From Alphaproteobacteria bacterium (GTDB lineage Bacteria > Pseudomonadota > Alphaproteobacteria > Micropepsales > Micropepsaceae): DNA of 64,000 nucleotides. How positions within the stretch are numbered: position 1 is the first letter of the stretch; each line of letters starts with the position of its first letter. The stretch is taken from NCBI GenBank assembly GCA_025924715.1, contig JAICHV010000012.1, forward strand, positions 1-64,000, written 5' to 3'. The notes below the pieces were generated by a model. It was not told the origin of the DNA and did not search any database. It was given only the letters and a program-made list of their open reading frames with translations. A program made the position numbers and the translations under genes. Positions 1 through 9,090 of this stretch are shown here, piece after piece.

Positions 1-151
1 CGAGATAACCGCTGAAAGCATCTAAGCGGGAAACTCACCTCAAAACCAGGTTTCGCTTGAGAGCCGGGGAAGACTACCCCGTCGATAGGCCAGGTGTGTA
101 AGCGCGGCAACGCGTTGAGCTTACTGGTACTAATCGCTCGATTGGCTTGAT
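1..151 (+). rRNA. rrl: 23S ribosomal RNA, 3' end (partial)
   Basis: This is the last ~150 nt of a 23S rRNA. It contains the conserved 3'-terminal stretches GCTGAAAGCATCTAAGCGGG and GGTACTAATCGCTCG, and it ends near ATTGGCTTGA. The rest of the gene lies before the window. A 5S gene follows about 135 nt downstream on the same strand, as in a normal bacterial rRNA operon. The exact 3' end is estimated from conservation. Confidence 0.95.
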
Positions 152-270
152 CGCAAGCAGCACCGTTCCATGTCTGGAAACAAAGCCAGGCATAGACACA
201 ATTCCTAAAATTAATCGGTCTCCCAAGTGTCGTATTGTCGTGCTACCCGCGCGTTCCTTCGCGCGTCTCG

Positions 271-420
271 TTTTCTGCCCTTCGCCGACCTGGTGGTCAT
301 AGCGAAGGAATTCTACCCGATCCCATTCCGAACTCGGCCGTCAAAGCCTTCTGCGTCCATGGTACTGCGGCTCAAGCCGCGGGAGAGTAGAACGCTGCCA
401 GGTCTGCCAAGGGCAGAAAA
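271..420 (+). other. rRNA processing stem enclosing 5S
   Basis: A perfect 12-nt inverted repeat encloses the 5S gene: TTTTCTGCCCTT at 271-282 pairs with AAGGGCAGAAAA at 409-420. In the precursor transcript this would form a long helix that continues into 5S helix I. Such stems are typical RNase processing substrates in rRNA operons. The 152-286 spacer holds no tRNA. Confidence 0.6.
287..404 (+). rRNA. rrf: 5S ribosomal RNA
   Basis: The ~118-nt sequence has the 5S hallmarks CCTGGTGGTCAT near the 5' end, GATCCCATTCCGAACTCGG in the middle, ATGGTACTGCG, GGGAGAGTAG and a closing GCCAGGTC that pairs with the start GACCTGG. It lies downstream of the 23S end and before a strong terminator, so it closes the rRNA operon. 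No tRNA follows before the terminator. Confidence 0.95.
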
Positions 421-477
421 CGAAGCATTGATTGCCTTGCGCGCATCCGCGCGCGGGGAAAACCCGCCCCACAATTC

Positions 478-518
478 AAAAAGCCCCGGTCACGAAAGTG
501 ACCGGGGCTTTTGTTTTT
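478..518 (+). terminator. Rho-independent terminator of the rRNA operon
   Basis: A perfect 13-bp stem (AAGCCCCGGTCAC / GTGACCGGGGCTT) with a GAAA tetraloop is followed by TTGTTTTT. It lies about 75 nt after the 5S gene and is the expected end of the rRNA transcript. Confidence 0.93.
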
Positions 519-577
519 CTATCGGTCGCTTGATGGCAGCACCGGCAGCGGGATCTCCGCGCCGCAAGGCTCAGATG

Positions 578-1294
578 TTATTCGCGCGCCAGGCGCTCGG
601 TGGTGTCTTTGGCGATGAAGCCGCTGATCGCATAGACATGGCCGCCAAAGCTTTGCGAGCCCATGTCCCAGACCCGCACCTGGCTCCAGTCATTCTTCTT
701 GCTCACGTCCAGCACCGGCGTGGAGTGATCGATCTCGCCGTGATTCTGCCAATTGGCCTGGTCGACGCGGATCTCCCGCGCCGAGACGATCTGGGTGACC
801 ACCGCCACATGGCCTTTGGTCAGCCGCTTGGAAGCGGTGAACACCATCACGGTTTCTTCCGCCGGCCGCCTCATGCGGGCATACAGATTCTTGGCCCGCG
901 CCCACCAGAATTTCGCGTCGCCGAACAAGGCCAGGCCCGACCGGGCCCGGGCATATTCGACGCAGAACAATTTCTTGAGCGGCGTTTCCACCGCCGGCGT
1001 GGGCAATTCCGCCACGGCCGCACTGGGCAGTTGGGGCATCGCCAAGGCGGGCACGATCGCGGCATGGGCGCTGAACAAGCGCTGGCGGGTGCCGATGCCG
1101 GATTCCTCCGGCAGCATCACGACGGGTGCGGCGTCCTGATTGGCCGTCGTCGCCGGCGACTTTGGTGTTTGCGCCGGTGTTGCCAGACCCAGATAGCCAA
1201 GCGCGGCGCCGAACATATCGGCGTGTGCCGAAAGCGGCGCCAGGGTCAGGCCCAGCACAAGCAGCTTGAATGTCAGACGTCGAAGGTCAGGCAC
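578..1294 (-). CDS. secreted CHAP-domain peptidase/amidase
   Basis: The likely GTG start at 1294 gives a protein of about 238 residues with an N-terminal signal peptide (basic MPDLRRLTFK, a hydrophobic run, then LSAHAD). The frame is open to 1384 with another GTG, but that would put about 30 extra residues before the signal peptide. The C-terminal half looks like a CHAP domain: a cysteine in LFCVEYAR, a histidine in KGHVAVV, and an Asn/His-containing stretch ANWQNHGEI. CHAP enzymes cleave peptidoglycan peptides or related amide bonds, so a role in the cell wall or periplasm is inferred. It stands alone, convergent with the rRNA operon. A fairly long Ala/Pro/Thr-rich linker joins signal and catalytic parts. 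Confidence 0.72.
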   Translation of the reverse strand: MPDLRRLTFKLLVLGLTLAPLSAHADMFGAALGYLGLATPAQTPKSPATTANQDAAPVVMLPEESGIGTRQRLFSAHAAIVPALAMPQLPSAAVAELPTPAVETPLKKLFCVEYARARSGLALFGDAKFWWARAKNLYARMRRPAEETVMVFTASKRLTKGHVAVVTQIVSAREIRVDQANWQNHGEIDHSTPVLDVSKKNDWSQVRVWDMGSQSFGGHVYAISGFIAKDTTERLARE

Positions 1295-1604
1295 GATCGC
1301 ATCCCGGCGTTGCTGTTCACGAGGCGCCGGCGTCGCCGCCGGTAAGCATTGTCGGACATGCGGTGTCTGGTTCCCCCCAGCCACGTTAGGCCCGTACCGA
1401 CTAAAGCAAGCTTACCAAGCCCCTCCAAGACGTTAGATTGCAACGGAACTGTGACAATACCGCCACCAAAAAACCCAGCATTTGAGCGGATTTTTACCCT
1501 TATTGCTGCAATGCAACATACCATGGGGTGGCGGCCTGCCCGGCCGGCAGACCGCATTAGCTGCACCGCAGCAAATCACCCCCCCAGACGGGCCTGGGGG
1601 CCCA

Positions 1605-1641
1605 TCAACAAAAACGCCCGGCGGCAGGGCCACCGGGCGTT
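1605..1641 (-). terminator. Rho-independent terminator after the peroxiredoxin gene
   Basis: A 9-bp stem AACGCCCGG / CCGGGCGTT (1613-1621 with 1633-1641), read on the minus strand, is followed by TTTTTGTTG. It lies about 25 nt after the stop codon of the gene ending at 1667. The remaining stretch 1295-1604 shows no convincing gene. Confidence 0.75.
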
Positions 1642-1666
1642 CTTGCCAATTCTTTGGCAGGTCTCG

Positions 1667-2245
1667 TTATTTCGCCGAAACGATCGCCAGCGATTTTTCG
1701 ACATGCTGGTCGGGCGAGAGTTTGTCGGCGTTGGACGACATCACCGCAATGATCTTGTGATCCTTGCCGATCACATAAGTCACCCGTTCGATAAAGCCAT
1801 GGCCGATCTCGACCCCGCGCACGTCCTTGGCGCCCTCACGCGGCGGCGTGGTGGAGAGGTTATAGGACTTGGCAACCGTGAGGCTTTCGTCCGAGGCAAT
1901 TGGGAATTTGCCGGCACAGAATTGCGGATCGGCGGCAAATTGGTTCAGCCGGGTCATATTGTCGGCCGACACGCCGATGATATTGGCGCCCGCGGCGGCG
2001 AATTTGTCGGCGTTTTCCGCGAAAGTGTGGGCTTCCAGATCGCAGCCGCCGGTATAGGCGGACGGATAAAAATACACCACGGTCGGACCCTTTTTCAGGG
2101 AATCGGCCAGGGAGAACGTGAACTCCTTGCCGCCCAGGCTGGCCTTGGCAGTGAAGTCGGGGGCGGTGTCGCCGACCTTGAGGGCGGCAAAGGCCGGCGC
2201 CGCGCAGAAGGCGGTCAGCGCGAGGCCAAGGATCAATTTCTTCAT
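1667..2245 (-). CDS. exported peroxiredoxin (AhpC/TSA family)
   Basis: The ATG at 2245 is chosen because AGGAGA lies at the right distance before it and a signal peptide follows (MKKLILGLALTAFCAAPAFA). The 192-residue product has the peroxiredoxin core: VGDTAPDF at the mature N-terminus, then VYFYPSAYTGGCDLEAHTF. In this last motif the usual PxxxTxxC becomes PSAYTGGC, which retains the peroxidatic cysteine. It should reduce hydroperoxides in the periplasm with an unknown thiol partner. A further cysteine (QFCAGKF) could be the resolving one. It lies downstream of efp on the same strand, 100 nt away, with its own ribosome binding site and terminator. The family call is firm; the periplasmic location is inferred from the signal peptide. 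Confidence 0.9.
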   Translation of the reverse strand: MKKLILGLALTAFCAAPAFAALKVGDTAPDFTAKASLGGKEFTFSLADSLKKGPTVVYFYPSAYTGGCDLEAHTFAENADKFAAAGANIIGVSADNMTRLNQFAADPQFCAGKFPIASDESLTVAKSYNLSTTPPREGAKDVRGVEIGHGFIERVTYVIGKDHKIIAVMSSNADKLSPDQHVEKSLAIVSAK

Positions 2246-2348
2246 AAGGTATCTCCTGGGAGGGGGTAATTCTGCGGCGATCCTAGCACAGGCCGGTGCA
2301 GCGGGGCAGGGGCGAAAACGCCGTAAATGATGGCCAAAAAGGGCCGCC

Positions 2349-2918
2349 TCAGTCCTTCGCCCGTTCCACATAAGACCCGTCCTCGGTCTGAACGACGATG
2401 CGGGTGCCGGCGACGATATGGGTCGGAACCATGGTGCGCACGCCATTGGACAGAAGTGCGGGCTTGAACGAGCCGGACGCGGTCTGGCCCTTCATCACCG
2501 GTTCGGTTTCCACCACCTCGAAGGTGGCGCGCTGGGGGATTTCGATCGAGATCGGCCGCCCCTCAAAGCTTTGCAGCTGCACCTGCATGTTCTCGGTCAG
2601 GTAGGGGGCGCGGTCGCCGATCACGTCCAACCCGACGGAAACCTGGTCGAAGGTTTCGGGCTGCATGAAGACGTAATGATCCCCGTCCTGATACAGGTAA
2701 TTGTAATTGCCCTGGTCGATAAAGGCTTTCTCGATACTGTCGGTGGTGCGCAGCCGTTCCACGGTCTTCACGCCATCGCTGATGCGGCGCATTTCCAGAT
2801 GGGTGACGGGCGTGCCCTTGCCCGGATGAATGTTCTCGGCGGTCAGGACGAGATAGAGCTTGCCGTCCTTTTCGATGACATTGCCTTTGCGCACAGAGCT
2901 GGCGATAACCGAAACCAC
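2349..2918 (-). CDS. efp: translation elongation factor P
   Basis: The 189-residue protein is full length for EF-P. It has the N-terminal KOW-like domain followed by two OB domains, ending near [24 protein letters not shown]. The modification loop reads HPGKGTP, and its lysine is the residue beta-lysylated by EpmA/EpmB. EF-P binds ribosomes stalled at polyproline and restores peptide bond formation. The gene is divergent from epmA, with 56 nt between the starts; a bidirectional promoter is likely there. Having efp and both modification genes side by side strongly supports the lysyl type of EF-P rather than the rhamnosyl-Arg type. Confidence 0.97.
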   Translation of the reverse strand: MVSVIASSVRKGNVIEKDGKLYLVLTAENIHPGKGTPVTHLEMRRISDGVKTVERLRTTDSIEKAFIDQGNYNYLYQDGDHYVFMQPETFDQVSVGLDVIGDRAPYLTENMQVQLQSFEGRPISIEIPQRATFEVVETEPVMKGQTASGSFKPALLSNGVRTMVPTHIVAGTRIVVQTEDGSYVERAKD

Positions 2919-2974
2919 TGGAACCTCGCGGGAATTTGCCCGCGGCCTATAGCAAAGGGCGGAGGATCGTACAA

Positions 2975-4003
2975 ATGCCGTGGTGGGAGCCCCACAGTCA
3001 TGCCGACCGGGCCCCGCTTTTGCGCCTGAAAAACCGCATAAAAGTGGCTTTGCGGGCCTGGTTCGAGGAAGGCGGATTTACCGAGGTCGAATGCGGCGTG
3101 CTGGCCGCCTCGCCCGGAAATGAAGCGCATCTGCATGCTTTTGAAACCCGGCTGATCGGGGCCGATGGGGCGCAGCGGACGCTTTACCTGCACACATCGC
3201 CGGAATTCGCCGCCAAGAAATTGCTGGCCGCCGGCGAAGAGCGGATCTTCGAATTTGCCCGCGTCTTTCGCAATCGCGAGCGTACCCGCCTGCACGCGCC
3301 CGAATTCACCATGCTGGAATGGTATCGCGCCGGCGCCGGCTATGATGTCGTGATGGACGATACCATTGCCGTGCTGCGCCGCGCGGCCCAGACCGCCGGC
3401 TGCACAAAGCTGCGCCACCGCGACGCGATATGCGATCCCTTCGCGCCAGCCGACCGCCTCAGCGTTGCCGATGCCTTCCGCATCCATGCCGGCATTGAAA
3501 TTCTCGATACCCTGGCGCCGGATGGAGGCGCCGATCGCGATACGTTCGCCACGCGGGCGCGGCGGGGCGGTTTCGTCATTGCCGATCACGACAAGTGGCC
3601 GGACATATTCTCCAAAGTGCTGGCGGCGCGAATTGAGCCGCAGCTTGGCCTGGAACGCCTCACGCTCTTGACCGATTACCCCCGCATCGAGGCGGCGCTG
3701 GCGCGGCCCAAGCCGGATGACGGACGGCTGTCCGAGCGCTTCGAGCTTTATGCCTGCGGGGTGGAACTGGCCAACGGCTTTGGCGAATTGACCGATCCGG
3801 TGGAGCAGCGCTCCAGATTTACGGCCGAAATGGACGAGAAGGAACGGATTTACGGCCAGCGCTATCCGCTGGATGAAGACTTCCTGGCCGCCCTGGCGCA
3901 AATGCCCCAGGCCAGCGGTGTGGCATTGGGCTTCGAGCGGCTGGTGATGCTGATCGCCGGCGCGCCGACGATAAATGACGTTCTGTGGACTCCGCTGGAA
4001 TAG
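2975..4003 (+). CDS. epmA: EF-P--(R)-beta-lysine ligase (GenX/PoxA)
   Basis: This is a 342-residue stand-alone class II lysyl-tRNA synthetase-like catalytic domain without the tRNA anticodon-binding domain. Class II motifs are visible: motif 2 in [22 protein letters not shown] (split here as FRNRE and [11 protein letters not shown]), and a C-terminal motif 3 in [12 protein letters not shown]. It attaches (R)-beta-lysine to the EF-P lysine. The start at 2975 follows GGAGGA by 8 nt; the frame is open 13 codons further upstream. It is the first gene of the epmA-exporter-epmB run and is divergent from efp. Confidence 0.95.
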   Translation: MPWWEPHSHADRAPLLRLKNRIKVALRAWFEEGGFTEVECGVLAASPGNEAHLHAFETRLIGADGAQRTLYLHTSPEFAAKKLLAAGEERIFEFARVFRNRERTRLHAPEFTMLEWYRAGAGYDVVMDDTIAVLRRAAQTAGCTKLRHRDAICDPFAPADRLSVADAFRIHAGIEILDTLAPDGGADRDTFATRARRGGFVIADHDKWPDIFSKVLAARIEPQLGLERLTLLTDYPRIEAALARPKPDDGRLSERFELYACGVELANGFGELTDPVEQRSRFTAEMDEKERIYGQRYPLDEDFLAALAQMPQASGVALGFERLVMLIAGAPTINDVLWTPLE

Positions 4004-4018
4004 GGGCTTTACGGTAAA

Positions 4019-5269
4019 ATGACTGGTCAAAAATCGGGCGGCACGGCATTTTTCGCTTCGATGACCGTCGCTCCCGCCCCGCCGCAAACCGCCGCCGTTC
4101 ATGCCACGGCCTTTGTGGTGCTGTTTGCGATCAGTTTTTGCCATCTGCTCAACGACATGATGCAGGCGCTGCTGTCGGCGATCTATCCAACCCTGAAGGC
4201 GCAACTGCATTTGAATTACGCTCAGATCGGATTTGTGACTTTGTCCTGCCAGGCCACCGCCTCACTGCTGCAGCCGGCGGTGGGCCTGATCGCCGACAAG
4301 CGGCCTATGCCCTGGTCGCTGCCCATCGGCATGATCGCAACCCTGCTGGGCCTGGTCGCCCTCTCACTGGCCAGTTCCTATGGCATGTTGATTTTTGCCG
4401 CCATGCTGATCGGCTCCGGCTCGGCGGTGTTCCATCCCGAATCCAGCCGGGTGGCGCGGATGGCATCGGGCGGGCGCCATGGCTTGGCCCAGGCGCTGTT
4501 CCAGGTCGGCGGCAACACCGGCCAGGCCTTGGGCCCCCTGACTGCCGCCATCATCGTCGCGCTCTACGGCCAGCACAGCATCGCCTGGTATGCCGCGCTG
4601 GCGCTGATCGGCTTTGTGGTGCTGTGGAATGTGGGACGCTGGTACAAGCATCACGGCCTGGCGCGGATGGATGCCCACCGCGCGCCGCATCACGCCGCTT
4701 TGCCGCGCAAGAAGATCTGGCAGGCGCTGACGATTTTGCTGCTGCTGATCTTTTCCAAATATTTTTATCTGACCAGCATCAGCTCCTACTACACCTTCTA
4801 TCTGATCCATGCCTTTGGTCTTTCCGTGCGCCAGGCCCAGGTGCATTTGTTCATTTTCCTGGCGGCGGTGGCGGCGGGTACTTTGGCGGGCGGCTGGCTG
4901 GGCGATCATTTCGGCCGCAAATATGTGATCTGGCTGTCGATCCTGGGGGCGCTGCCGTTCACCCTGCTGCTGCCCCATGCCGATCTGTTCTGGACCACGG
5001 TGCTCAGTATGTTGATCGGCTTCATCATGGCTTCGGCTTTTCCCGCCATTGTGGTCTATGCCCAGGAATTGCTGCCGGGCAATGTCGGGATGATCGCCGG
5101 CCTGTTCTTCGGCTATTCCTTCGGCATCGCCGGATTGGGCGCGGCGGCGCTGGGGGTACTGGCGGACCATACCGATATTGTCTTCGTCTATAAAGTCTGC
5201 GCGGTGCTGCCGGCGATCGGGCTTATGGCATTTTTCCTGCCGAATTTGTCGAATCGAAAACGCGCATGA
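4019..5269 (+). CDS. MFS transporter, fosmidomycin-resistance (Fsr)-like
   Basis: The 416-residue integral membrane protein has about 12 hydrophobic segments. The first-half signature resembles the Fsr family: HPESSRVARMASGGRHGLAQ followed by ALFQVGGNTGQALGP. A second-half motif GDHFGRKYVIW is typical of MFS loops. Known Fsr proteins export drugs such as fosmidomycin; the natural substrate here is unknown. It starts 15 nt after epmA and its stop overlaps the epmB start (ATGA), so the three genes are probably co-transcribed. A later in-frame ATG at 4061 is possible, but neither start has a strong ribosome binding site. Its place inside the EF-P modification run is unusual. Confidence 0.88.
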   Translation: MTGQKSGGTAFFASMTVAPAPPQTAAVHATAFVVLFAISFCHLLNDMMQALLSAIYPTLKAQLHLNYAQIGFVTLSCQATASLLQPAVGLIADKRPMPWSLPIGMIATLLGLVALSLASSYGMLIFAAMLIGSGSAVFHPESSRVARMASGGRHGLAQALFQVGGNTGQALGPLTAAIIVALYGQHSIAWYAALALIGFVVLWNVGRWYKHHGLARMDAHRAPHHAALPRKKIWQALTILLLLIFSKYFYLTSISSYYTFYLIHAFGLSVRQAQVHLFIFLAAVAAGTLAGGWLGDHFGRKYVIWLSILGALPFTLLLPHADLFWTTVLSMLIGFIMASAFPAIVVYAQELLPGNVGMIAGLFFGYSFGIAGLGAAALGVLADHTDIVFVYKVCAVLPAIGLMAFFLPNLSNRKRA

Positions 5270-6243
5270 GCTTGGAAGATGTCGCGCGCAAATATGCGGT
5301 TTCGGTTTCGCCGACCCTGCTTCAGCTGATCGATCCCGCCGATCCGGCCGATCCCATCGCCCGCCAATTCCTGCCCAGCCTGGAGGAATTGCGCACCCTG
5401 CCGGAGGAACGTGCCGATCCGATCGGCGATGCCGCGCATTCGCCGGTACCAGGGATCGTGCATCGGCACCCCGATCGCGTGCTGCTCAAGGCGGTATCGG
5501 CCTGTCCGGTTTATTGCCGCTTCTGCTTCCGGCGCGAAAGCATCGGGCCGGGAAAAGAAAATGCGATCACCCCGGACGACATGGCACGGGCGCTGGATTA
5601 CGTCGCCGCCCATTCCAAAATTTGGGAAGTGATCCTGACCGGCGGCGATCCCTTTATCCTTTCGCCCCGGCGGGCGGGCGAGATCACCCGGCGCTTGGCC
5701 GCGATTGCGCATGTCAAAGTGGTGCGCTGGCACACCCGCGTGCCCATGGTGGACCCGGCGCGGGTGAGCGACGAAATGGCCGCGGCCTTGATCGCGCCGG
5801 GGGTGACGAGCTGGGTGGCGATCCACGCCAATCACGCCCGCGAATTTTCAGCGGAGGCCCGCGCGGCAATTGCCCGGCTGCGCGAAGCCAATATTCCTTT
5901 GGTCAGCCAGAGCGTGTTGCTGCGGGGCGTGAACGATAGTGCCCTCGCTTTGGCCGGCCTGATGCGCGCCTTCGTCGAAAACGGCATCAAGCCTTATTAC
6001 CTCCACCATCCCGACCTGGCGCCGGGCACATCGCATTTTCGCGTGTCCATCGAGCATGGCTTGGCCCTGATAGGAGCGCTGCGGGCGCAGCTATCGGGCC
6101 TGGCGCAGCCGCTTTATGTTCTCGATATCCCGGGCGGTTACGGCAAGGTGCCGCTGGACTCGCAAAATCTGGAAAAAACCGCCGACGGGTTTCGCATCCG
6201 CGATCTGAGCGGCGCCTGGCACCGCTATCCGCCGATTGCCTAG
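5266..6243 (+). CDS. epmB: EF-P beta-lysylation protein, lysine 2,3-aminomutase
   Basis: The 325-residue radical SAM enzyme carries the CxxxCxxC motif as CPVYCRFC (Cys80, Cys84, Cys87) and a GGDPF motif. A C-terminal GGYGKVPL holds the PLP-binding lysine (about residue 294). EpmB converts (S)-alpha-lysine into (R)-beta-lysine, the substrate of EpmA. The protein is short compared with clostridial KamA (about 415) and fits the EpmB group. The start codon overlaps the exporter stop by 4 nt. Its stop overlaps the convergent PilZ gene's stop by 4 nt. No EpmC hydroxylase gene is present nearby. Confidence 0.94.
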   Translation: MSLEDVARKYAVSVSPTLLQLIDPADPADPIARQFLPSLEELRTLPEERADPIGDAAHSPVPGIVHRHPDRVLLKAVSACPVYCRFCFRRESIGPGKENAITPDDMARALDYVAAHSKIWEVILTGGDPFILSPRRAGEITRRLAAIAHVKVVRWHTRVPMVDPARVSDEMAAALIAPGVTSWVAIHANHAREFSAEARAAIARLREANIPLVSQSVLLRGVNDSALALAGLMRAFVENGIKPYYLHHPDLAPGTSHFRVSIEHGLALIGALRAQLSGLAQPLYVLDIPGGYGKVPLDSQNLEKTADGFRIRDLSGAWHRYPPIA

Positions 6244-6818
6244 AATGAAGCCGCGGCAGGGGTATTCAGAACCGCCTTGCCTACGAAATCGATGCCGATG
6301 CCGTTTTCGTAACAGCGTGCGACGCGGCCCGCCGTCTGGGCGATCAGCACCATTTCCCCGATGGGCAGGCGCATCTCGGTCTTCAGGGCCACGCCATTGA
6401 GCGAGATGTCGATGATCTCGCAGGACACGATCTGGCCATTGGCCCGGGTAAACTGAATGCCTTGGGTTCGGCGCTCATGCCGGCGCAGCATCGCCCCTTC
6501 CATGCCTTTGTCGCGCAAAGTGGCAAGCTGCTCGGCGGTGCGTTCGCGCTTGGCGGCGCTGCAGACGAATGTCAGTTCGAGTGCATTGCCCTTGCTGCCG
6601 GCGACCATGCCTTCGAACCGGCCAAGCCCGTTCACATAAAGCACCACCGCAACCCCCGAGGCCGGCACCAGGGCGCATTCCAGCGAGGCGGCCTGGGGGG
6701 ACAGCGCGGTGATCTTGCATTCCGCCTCGCGCTGGTCGCCCGGCACGAATAGGCGTCCCGGCAAATCCACCTGTACGGTTTCGGCCGGAACTTTGGTCTC
6801 GAGTCTGATATTTGCCAT
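6240..6818 (-). CDS. PilZ domain protein
   Basis: The start at 6818 (MANIRLETKV) gives 192 residues; the frame is open 25 codons more. The C-terminal half is a PilZ domain: the arginine-rich RRHERR (near residue 110) and DISLNGVAL match the RxxxR and D/NxSxxG c-di-GMP-binding signatures. The first ~95 residues form a second beta-rich module that looks like a degenerate PilZ or YcgR-N-like domain (SPQAASLEC, GRFEGMVAG). The likely role is a cytosolic c-di-GMP receptor, partner unknown. It is convergent with epmB. Another PilZ module in this window is fused to a methyltransferase at 41924-43363. Confidence 0.82.
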   Translation of the reverse strand: MANIRLETKVPAETVQVDLPGRLFVPGDQREAECKITALSPQAASLECALVPASGVAVVLYVNGLGRFEGMVAGSKGNALELTFVCSAAKRERTAEQLATLRDKGMEGAMLRRHERRTQGIQFTRANGQIVSCEIIDISLNGVALKTEMRLPIGEMVLIAQTAGRVARCYENGIGIDFVGKAVLNTPAAASF

Positions 6819-7022
6819 CCGCTTTGTCTCATCTTCGGCGCCGGCAAAGGAACCGGGGCCTATGATTCTCGCCCATAAGCGAGTCAACAGCACGCGCCTC
6901 TACACCGCGTTTCGGAAAGGGTGCGGGATTAAGAAAAATTGTCGGGATTTCCATTACGGGAATCCAACCAGATAGCGGTCATGCTGCGACGGCAAAAAGA
7001 GCGGTAACAGGGCCGGGAGACA

Positions 7023-8987
7023 ATGAGGCGAGCAGCCCGACTGCGCGACGCTTCCGAGCCGGCGGTGGATAGCGGCGTCAAAAGTTCCATGGTCGCCCCG
7101 ATTCCGCTTGATCTGATGTCTCTGATTGCGCCCTATCGGGAGCACCGGCGGCTGGTCTTCAGGCTCGAGAGGCTTCCGCAATTGGCGAGGCTCTCGGCCG
7201 GCCAGAACAATGGCGACAATAGCTGGTCGCTGGCGCTGCACGATCTGGATGGGCTTCTGTATTTTCCGCCCGACCGGTTTTTCAAGGAACACGTCCTTGG
7301 CGTTCGCGTGATCGCCCAAGGCGATTCCGACGCCTCAACGGTCGCCATGCTGGAATTGCGCATTACGCCTGACGGAGCGGATGCGGCTCGTCCCGCGCCG
7401 GATTCGCGCCGCGCCATGATGGAAGAAGTGCAAGCGCTCAAAGCCCTGCTTGCCGCCCGCGATACCGAACTGGCCGAGGTGAAGGCATCCGCTGAGGAAT
7501 CGGATAGCCGCTGGCAGCAAAAACTGGAACAGAGCCTGAAAGAGGCTGAGGCCGCCGGCAAAGGCCAAGAGGCTTTGCGCGTGGCGGCGGCCAAGGCGGC
7601 GCTTGCCGCTGAACACGAGCGCGCCTTGGCGCAGCTCAAGCAGCGCATTCAGACCGAGGCGGAACAGTCCCGCGCCGGCGATATCGGGGTCATGCGTAAG
7701 TTGCAGCAGGATCTGGCGAGCGCCAAGGCCTTGGCGGCGGAAGGCGAGGCGGCACAGGCACAGTTGCGGGCCCAGCTTGCCGATCTGCGGCGAAGCACAG
7801 AGGCCGAAATCGCGGCCGCCAAAAAAGCCGCCGCATCCGAGGCCGCGCAATGGCTGAAGACGGCGAATGCCGCGCGCGGCGAAGCCGCCGCGGCGCTGGC
7901 CAATATGACCGCGCGATGCCAGGCTGCCGAGGCCGCGCTGGCCACCGCGCGCGGTGCGGCGGCACCGGCGCCCGATGACAGCGCGCTGCGCAATCAGCTT
8001 GAGGAGTTGCGCCAGCAATCATCGGCGCAAATTTCCGCCGCGCAGGAGGCGGCTCTTGCAGCACAAAAGACCGCCGAGGCACGGCTGACAGAACTTGCCG
8101 CGCGCTGCCAGGCGGCGGAGGCCGCCTTGGCTGCCGCTCGTGCGGCGGCGCAAGCGCCGCGCGCTGACGGCGAACTGGCGCAGCTTCGTCAGCAGCTCGA
8201 AAATCAGCGCCAGGATTCGGCCGCATCCGTGGCCGCGGCTATCCGCGCGGCCGCTGCCGAGGCGGCGGCCAATCTCAAAGCGGCGGAAGCGGCGTGGAAG
8301 GCGCGCGAGGCTCAGTCGCTGGCCGAGATGACGGCGCGCTTGCAGACGGCGGAAACCGCGCTGGCTTCCGCCCGCGCCGCGCCGTCCAAGGAAAGCGACG
8401 GCTTTATCCAGGGATTGCAGCGCGAAATCGAAACCCTGCGCAGGACTCTGGTCGACAGGGAAGTGGAGTTGACGCGCACCAATGCGGCGCTGGAACAGGC
8501 GCGGCGCGGCGAAAGCGACGCTCCGGGCCGCGACTGGCAGCCGCTTTCCAACAAGCCGATCCGGGCCGAAGTGGAAGAGCCGCCGCCGAGCGGCCATCTG
8601 GTGCGCGATGTCGGAATCATTTTCGCGGTGGTGATCGGAGCGGTCCTGCTCTGGCCCCGGCTGCAGGCGCTGATACCGGATGATATTTTCGGGGGTCAAA
8701 GTGAGCAGGTCGAACTGCAAACCCCGCCTGTCGCCAAACCCCCGCCGCCCAAGCCGACGGCGGTCGCGACCCGGTCGGTGAACCTGCGCGCCGCACCCCA
8801 GGGCAGCGCGGCCATCCTGGCCAGCCTCAATAAAGGTGCCGAAGTCGTGCTGCTGGGACGCAGCGGCAACTGGGAGCATGTCGAGATCCAAAGCTCGGCC
8901 GGTCAAATGCTGGAAGGTTGGGTCTACGCCTCTTATCTGCTGCCGGACCCGCCTGCCGCGACTGCAAGCAAGCCGGATACGCCATAA
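7023..8987 (+). CDS. coiled-coil membrane protein with C-terminal SH3-like domain
   Basis: The 654-residue protein starts at an ATG after GGGAG. Residues ~25-120 form a globular beta-rich module containing NSWSLALHDLDGLLYFPP. Residues ~135-500 are an Ala/Glu/Lys/Arg/Gln-rich coiled coil with repeated blocks (AEARLTELAARCQAAEAAL-like units recur at least three times). A single transmembrane segment (VRDVGIIFAVVIGAVLLWP, about 540-560) follows, then a Pro-rich linker. A C-terminal bacterial SH3 domain comes last (SVNLRAAPQGSAAILASL, GWVYASYLL). The coiled coil is probably cytoplasmic and the SH3 periplasmic, where it may bind peptidoglycan. The function is unknown; an envelope scaffold is an inference. 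Confidence 0.8.
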   Translation: MRRAARLRDASEPAVDSGVKSSMVAPIPLDLMSLIAPYREHRRLVFRLERLPQLARLSAGQNNGDNSWSLALHDLDGLLYFPPDRFFKEHVLGVRVIAQGDSDASTVAMLELRITPDGADAARPAPDSRRAMMEEVQALKALLAARDTELAEVKASAEESDSRWQQKLEQSLKEAEAAGKGQEALRVAAAKAALAAEHERALAQLKQRIQTEAEQSRAGDIGVMRKLQQDLASAKALAAEGEAAQAQLRAQLADLRRSTEAEIAAAKKAAASEAAQWLKTANAARGEAAAALANMTARCQAAEAALATARGAAAPAPDDSALRNQLEELRQQSSAQISAAQEAALAAQKTAEARLTELAARCQAAEAALAAARAAAQAPRADGELAQLRQQLENQRQDSAASVAAAIRAAAAEAAANLKAAEAAWKAREAQSLAEMTARLQTAETALASARAAPSKESDGFIQGLQREIETLRRTLVDREVELTRTNAALEQARRGESDAPGRDWQPLSNKPIRAEVEEPPPSGHLVRDVGIIFAVVIGAVLLWPRLQALIPDDIFGGQSEQVELQTPPVAKPPPPKPTAVATRSVNLRAAPQGSAAILASLNKGAEVVLLGRSGNWEHVEIQSSAGQMLEGWVYASYLLPDPPAATASKPDTP

Positions 8988-9090
8988 GCTTGTTCGTTGG
9001 CGTACGCTGCTGGGCGGCTGATCCGGTCCCAAGGAACCGTCTCTCGCCAATCTCGGTTCGCATAGCTGCGTCACAAGAGCTGGACAGCCC

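Noticed and set aside
405-478. Possible tRNA between 5S and the terminator, as in many alphaproteobacterial rRNA operons
   Set aside because: The stretch is too short and no cloverleaf can be drawn.
227-1345. A 372-codon plus-strand open frame running through the 5S gene and the terminator
   Set aside because: It crosses rRNA and a strong terminator and is antisense to the CHAP gene, so it is not a gene.
2843-4210. A 455-codon open frame antisense to epmA
   Set aside because: epmA on the plus strand has clear motifs; the antisense product looks like shadow translation.
8095-8331. Repetitive sequence inside the coiled-coil gene as a possible DNA repeat array
   Set aside because: The repeats are degenerate heptad-type coding repeats (Ala/Glu-rich), not a CRISPR or tandem array with fixed units.
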